DNA of 6,959 nt. It comes from an uncultured Fidelibacterota bacterium (GTDB lineage: Bacteria > Fidelibacterota > Marinisomatia > Marinisomatales > UBA8229). The notes below the pieces were generated by a model. The model ran no database searches and had not been told where the DNA came from. It worked only from the letters and a program-made list of their open reading frames with translations. The position numbers and the translations under genes were made by a program. Shown here in pieces: positions 6,429 to 6,959 of this stretch (position 1 is the stretch's first letter; each line of letters starts with the position of its first letter). The DNA is taken from positions 1-6,959 of the forward strand of contig CAJXJG010000094.1 in the NCBI GenBank assembly GCA_913054425.1. Reading direction: 5' to 3'.

Positions 6429-6773
6429 CTACCTGTTATTTTCTAAAGATTCCAAACGCTTTTCCCATTCAGTGAGTTTACGGGAAACTGGTTCAGTTTC
6501 TTGTTCTTCATTGGTTATTTGATCTTCATCACCATCATCAATAAATAACTTTATTTTTTCTATTAATTGTGATCTTTTATCCGTTGATGATTTCAATTGA
6601 TCGGTCATGCCGTGAACCTCTTCGTTAAAATCAACAATAGTGTTTTTCAATCTTAATATCAACTCATCATATAAAGCCTTACCGTAAAATTCATTGATTC
6701 CAAATAATAGATCATCCATCTTTTCATGCAGATAATCCAGGCGACTATCCTTATTGTCAAAATTTATACTCAT
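6429..6773 (-). CDS. Small acidic helical protein, function unknown
   Basis: A 114-residue protein I do not recognise, with no signal peptide or membrane segment, so probably cytoplasmic. An N-terminal helical part (about 10-78, rich in Leu, Ile, Asp, Glu and Lys) is followed by a very acidic flexible linker (about 79-95, DDGDEDQ and EEQETEP). It ends with a short C-terminal amphipathic helix (about 99-112, KLTEWEKRLESLE). An in-frame TTG sits directly before the ATG at 6773; I chose the ATG. No good SD is present. The stop TAG at 6431-6429 is 7 bases from the ATG of the membrane coiled-coil gene, so the two are very likely one transcript and may act together. A helical adaptor or partner of the membrane protein is a guess from context. 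Confidence 0.7.
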   Translation of the reverse strand: MSINFDNKDSRLDYLHEKMDDLLFGINEFYGKALYDELILRLKNTIVDFNEEVHGMTDQLKSSTDKRSQLIEKIKLFIDDGDEDQITNEEQETEPVSRKLTEWEKRLESLENNR

Positions 6774-6852
6774 CAAAAATATTTAATCCAAATAAAATAT
6801 AGGTTAAAATTCAATTCCAGAAGTGATTGATTTAAACTAATTTCATTTTTGG

Positions 6853-6959
6853 TTAATACAAATCAAAGATGGACGGATATGGTTCCTGTTCCACCTCCTT
6901 AGTTTGAACCATATAATCTGGATTGTAATATACTAATCGTAATAAACTTGTTTTATCAT
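6853..6959 (-). CDS. C-terminal end of an unidentified protein (5' part outside window)
   Basis: A frame open from the window edge to TAA at 6855-6853 encodes 34 residues beginning DKTSLLRLVYYNPDYMVQ and ending PYPSIFDLY. The mixed, aromatic-rich composition looks like a real protein terminus and the other frames are interrupted, but 34 codons are too few to identify a family. It lies 79 bases upstream of the small acidic protein gene on the same strand, and could be the preceding gene of that operon. It contains AAGGAGGTGG (6900-6891), a strong SD-like sequence with no start codon at usable distance. Confidence 0.5.
   Translation of the reverse strand, partial: DKTSLLRLVYYNPDYMVQTKEVEQEPYPSIFDLY

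Overview
This is an AT-rich window in which every recognisable protein gene lies on the minus strand. The gene content (a DUF4837 lipoprotein, a divergent Lgt and RNase R) points to the FCB superphylum. The strong Shine-Dalgarno sequence before rnr is unlike typical Bacteroidia, so a lineage such as Marinimicrobia or a relative is my best guess. This is inference from family resemblance, not a database result.

Layout, read in the direction of minus-strand transcription (high to low coordinates). At 6959-6853 is the last 34 codons of an unrecognised gene. Two small unknown genes follow, tightly coupled: a soluble acidic helical protein (6773-6429) and a membrane-anchored coiled-coil protein (6421-5903). 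Next comes an 849-base stretch without an intact gene (5902-5054). It holds a strong plus-strand hairpin with a T-tract (5681-5733), preceded by a plausible plus-strand promoter, which together suggest a small RNA of about 84 nt. It also holds what looks like a frameshifted coding relic (5503-5126). lgt (5053-4208) encodes the prolipoprotein diacylglyceryl transferase. A 250-base gap rich in TTCCA/TGGAA motifs follows. The window then ends with a compact cluster: rnr (3957-1867), a DUF4837 lipoprotein (1856-846) and an RmlD-type sugar-nucleotide reductase (843 to beyond base 1), with gaps of only 10 and 2 bases.

The functions that can be named are RNA turnover (RNase R), lipoprotein maturation (Lgt), one predicted Lgt substrate (the DUF4837 lipoprotein) and a nucleotide-sugar reductase of surface-polysaccharide type. 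The close packing of the last three genes implies co-transcription, but no shared pathway is obvious. I see no CRISPR array, tRNA, rRNA, intact transposase or defence system. The most novel elements are the plus-strand small-RNA candidate and the coupled pair of unknown coiled-coil genes.
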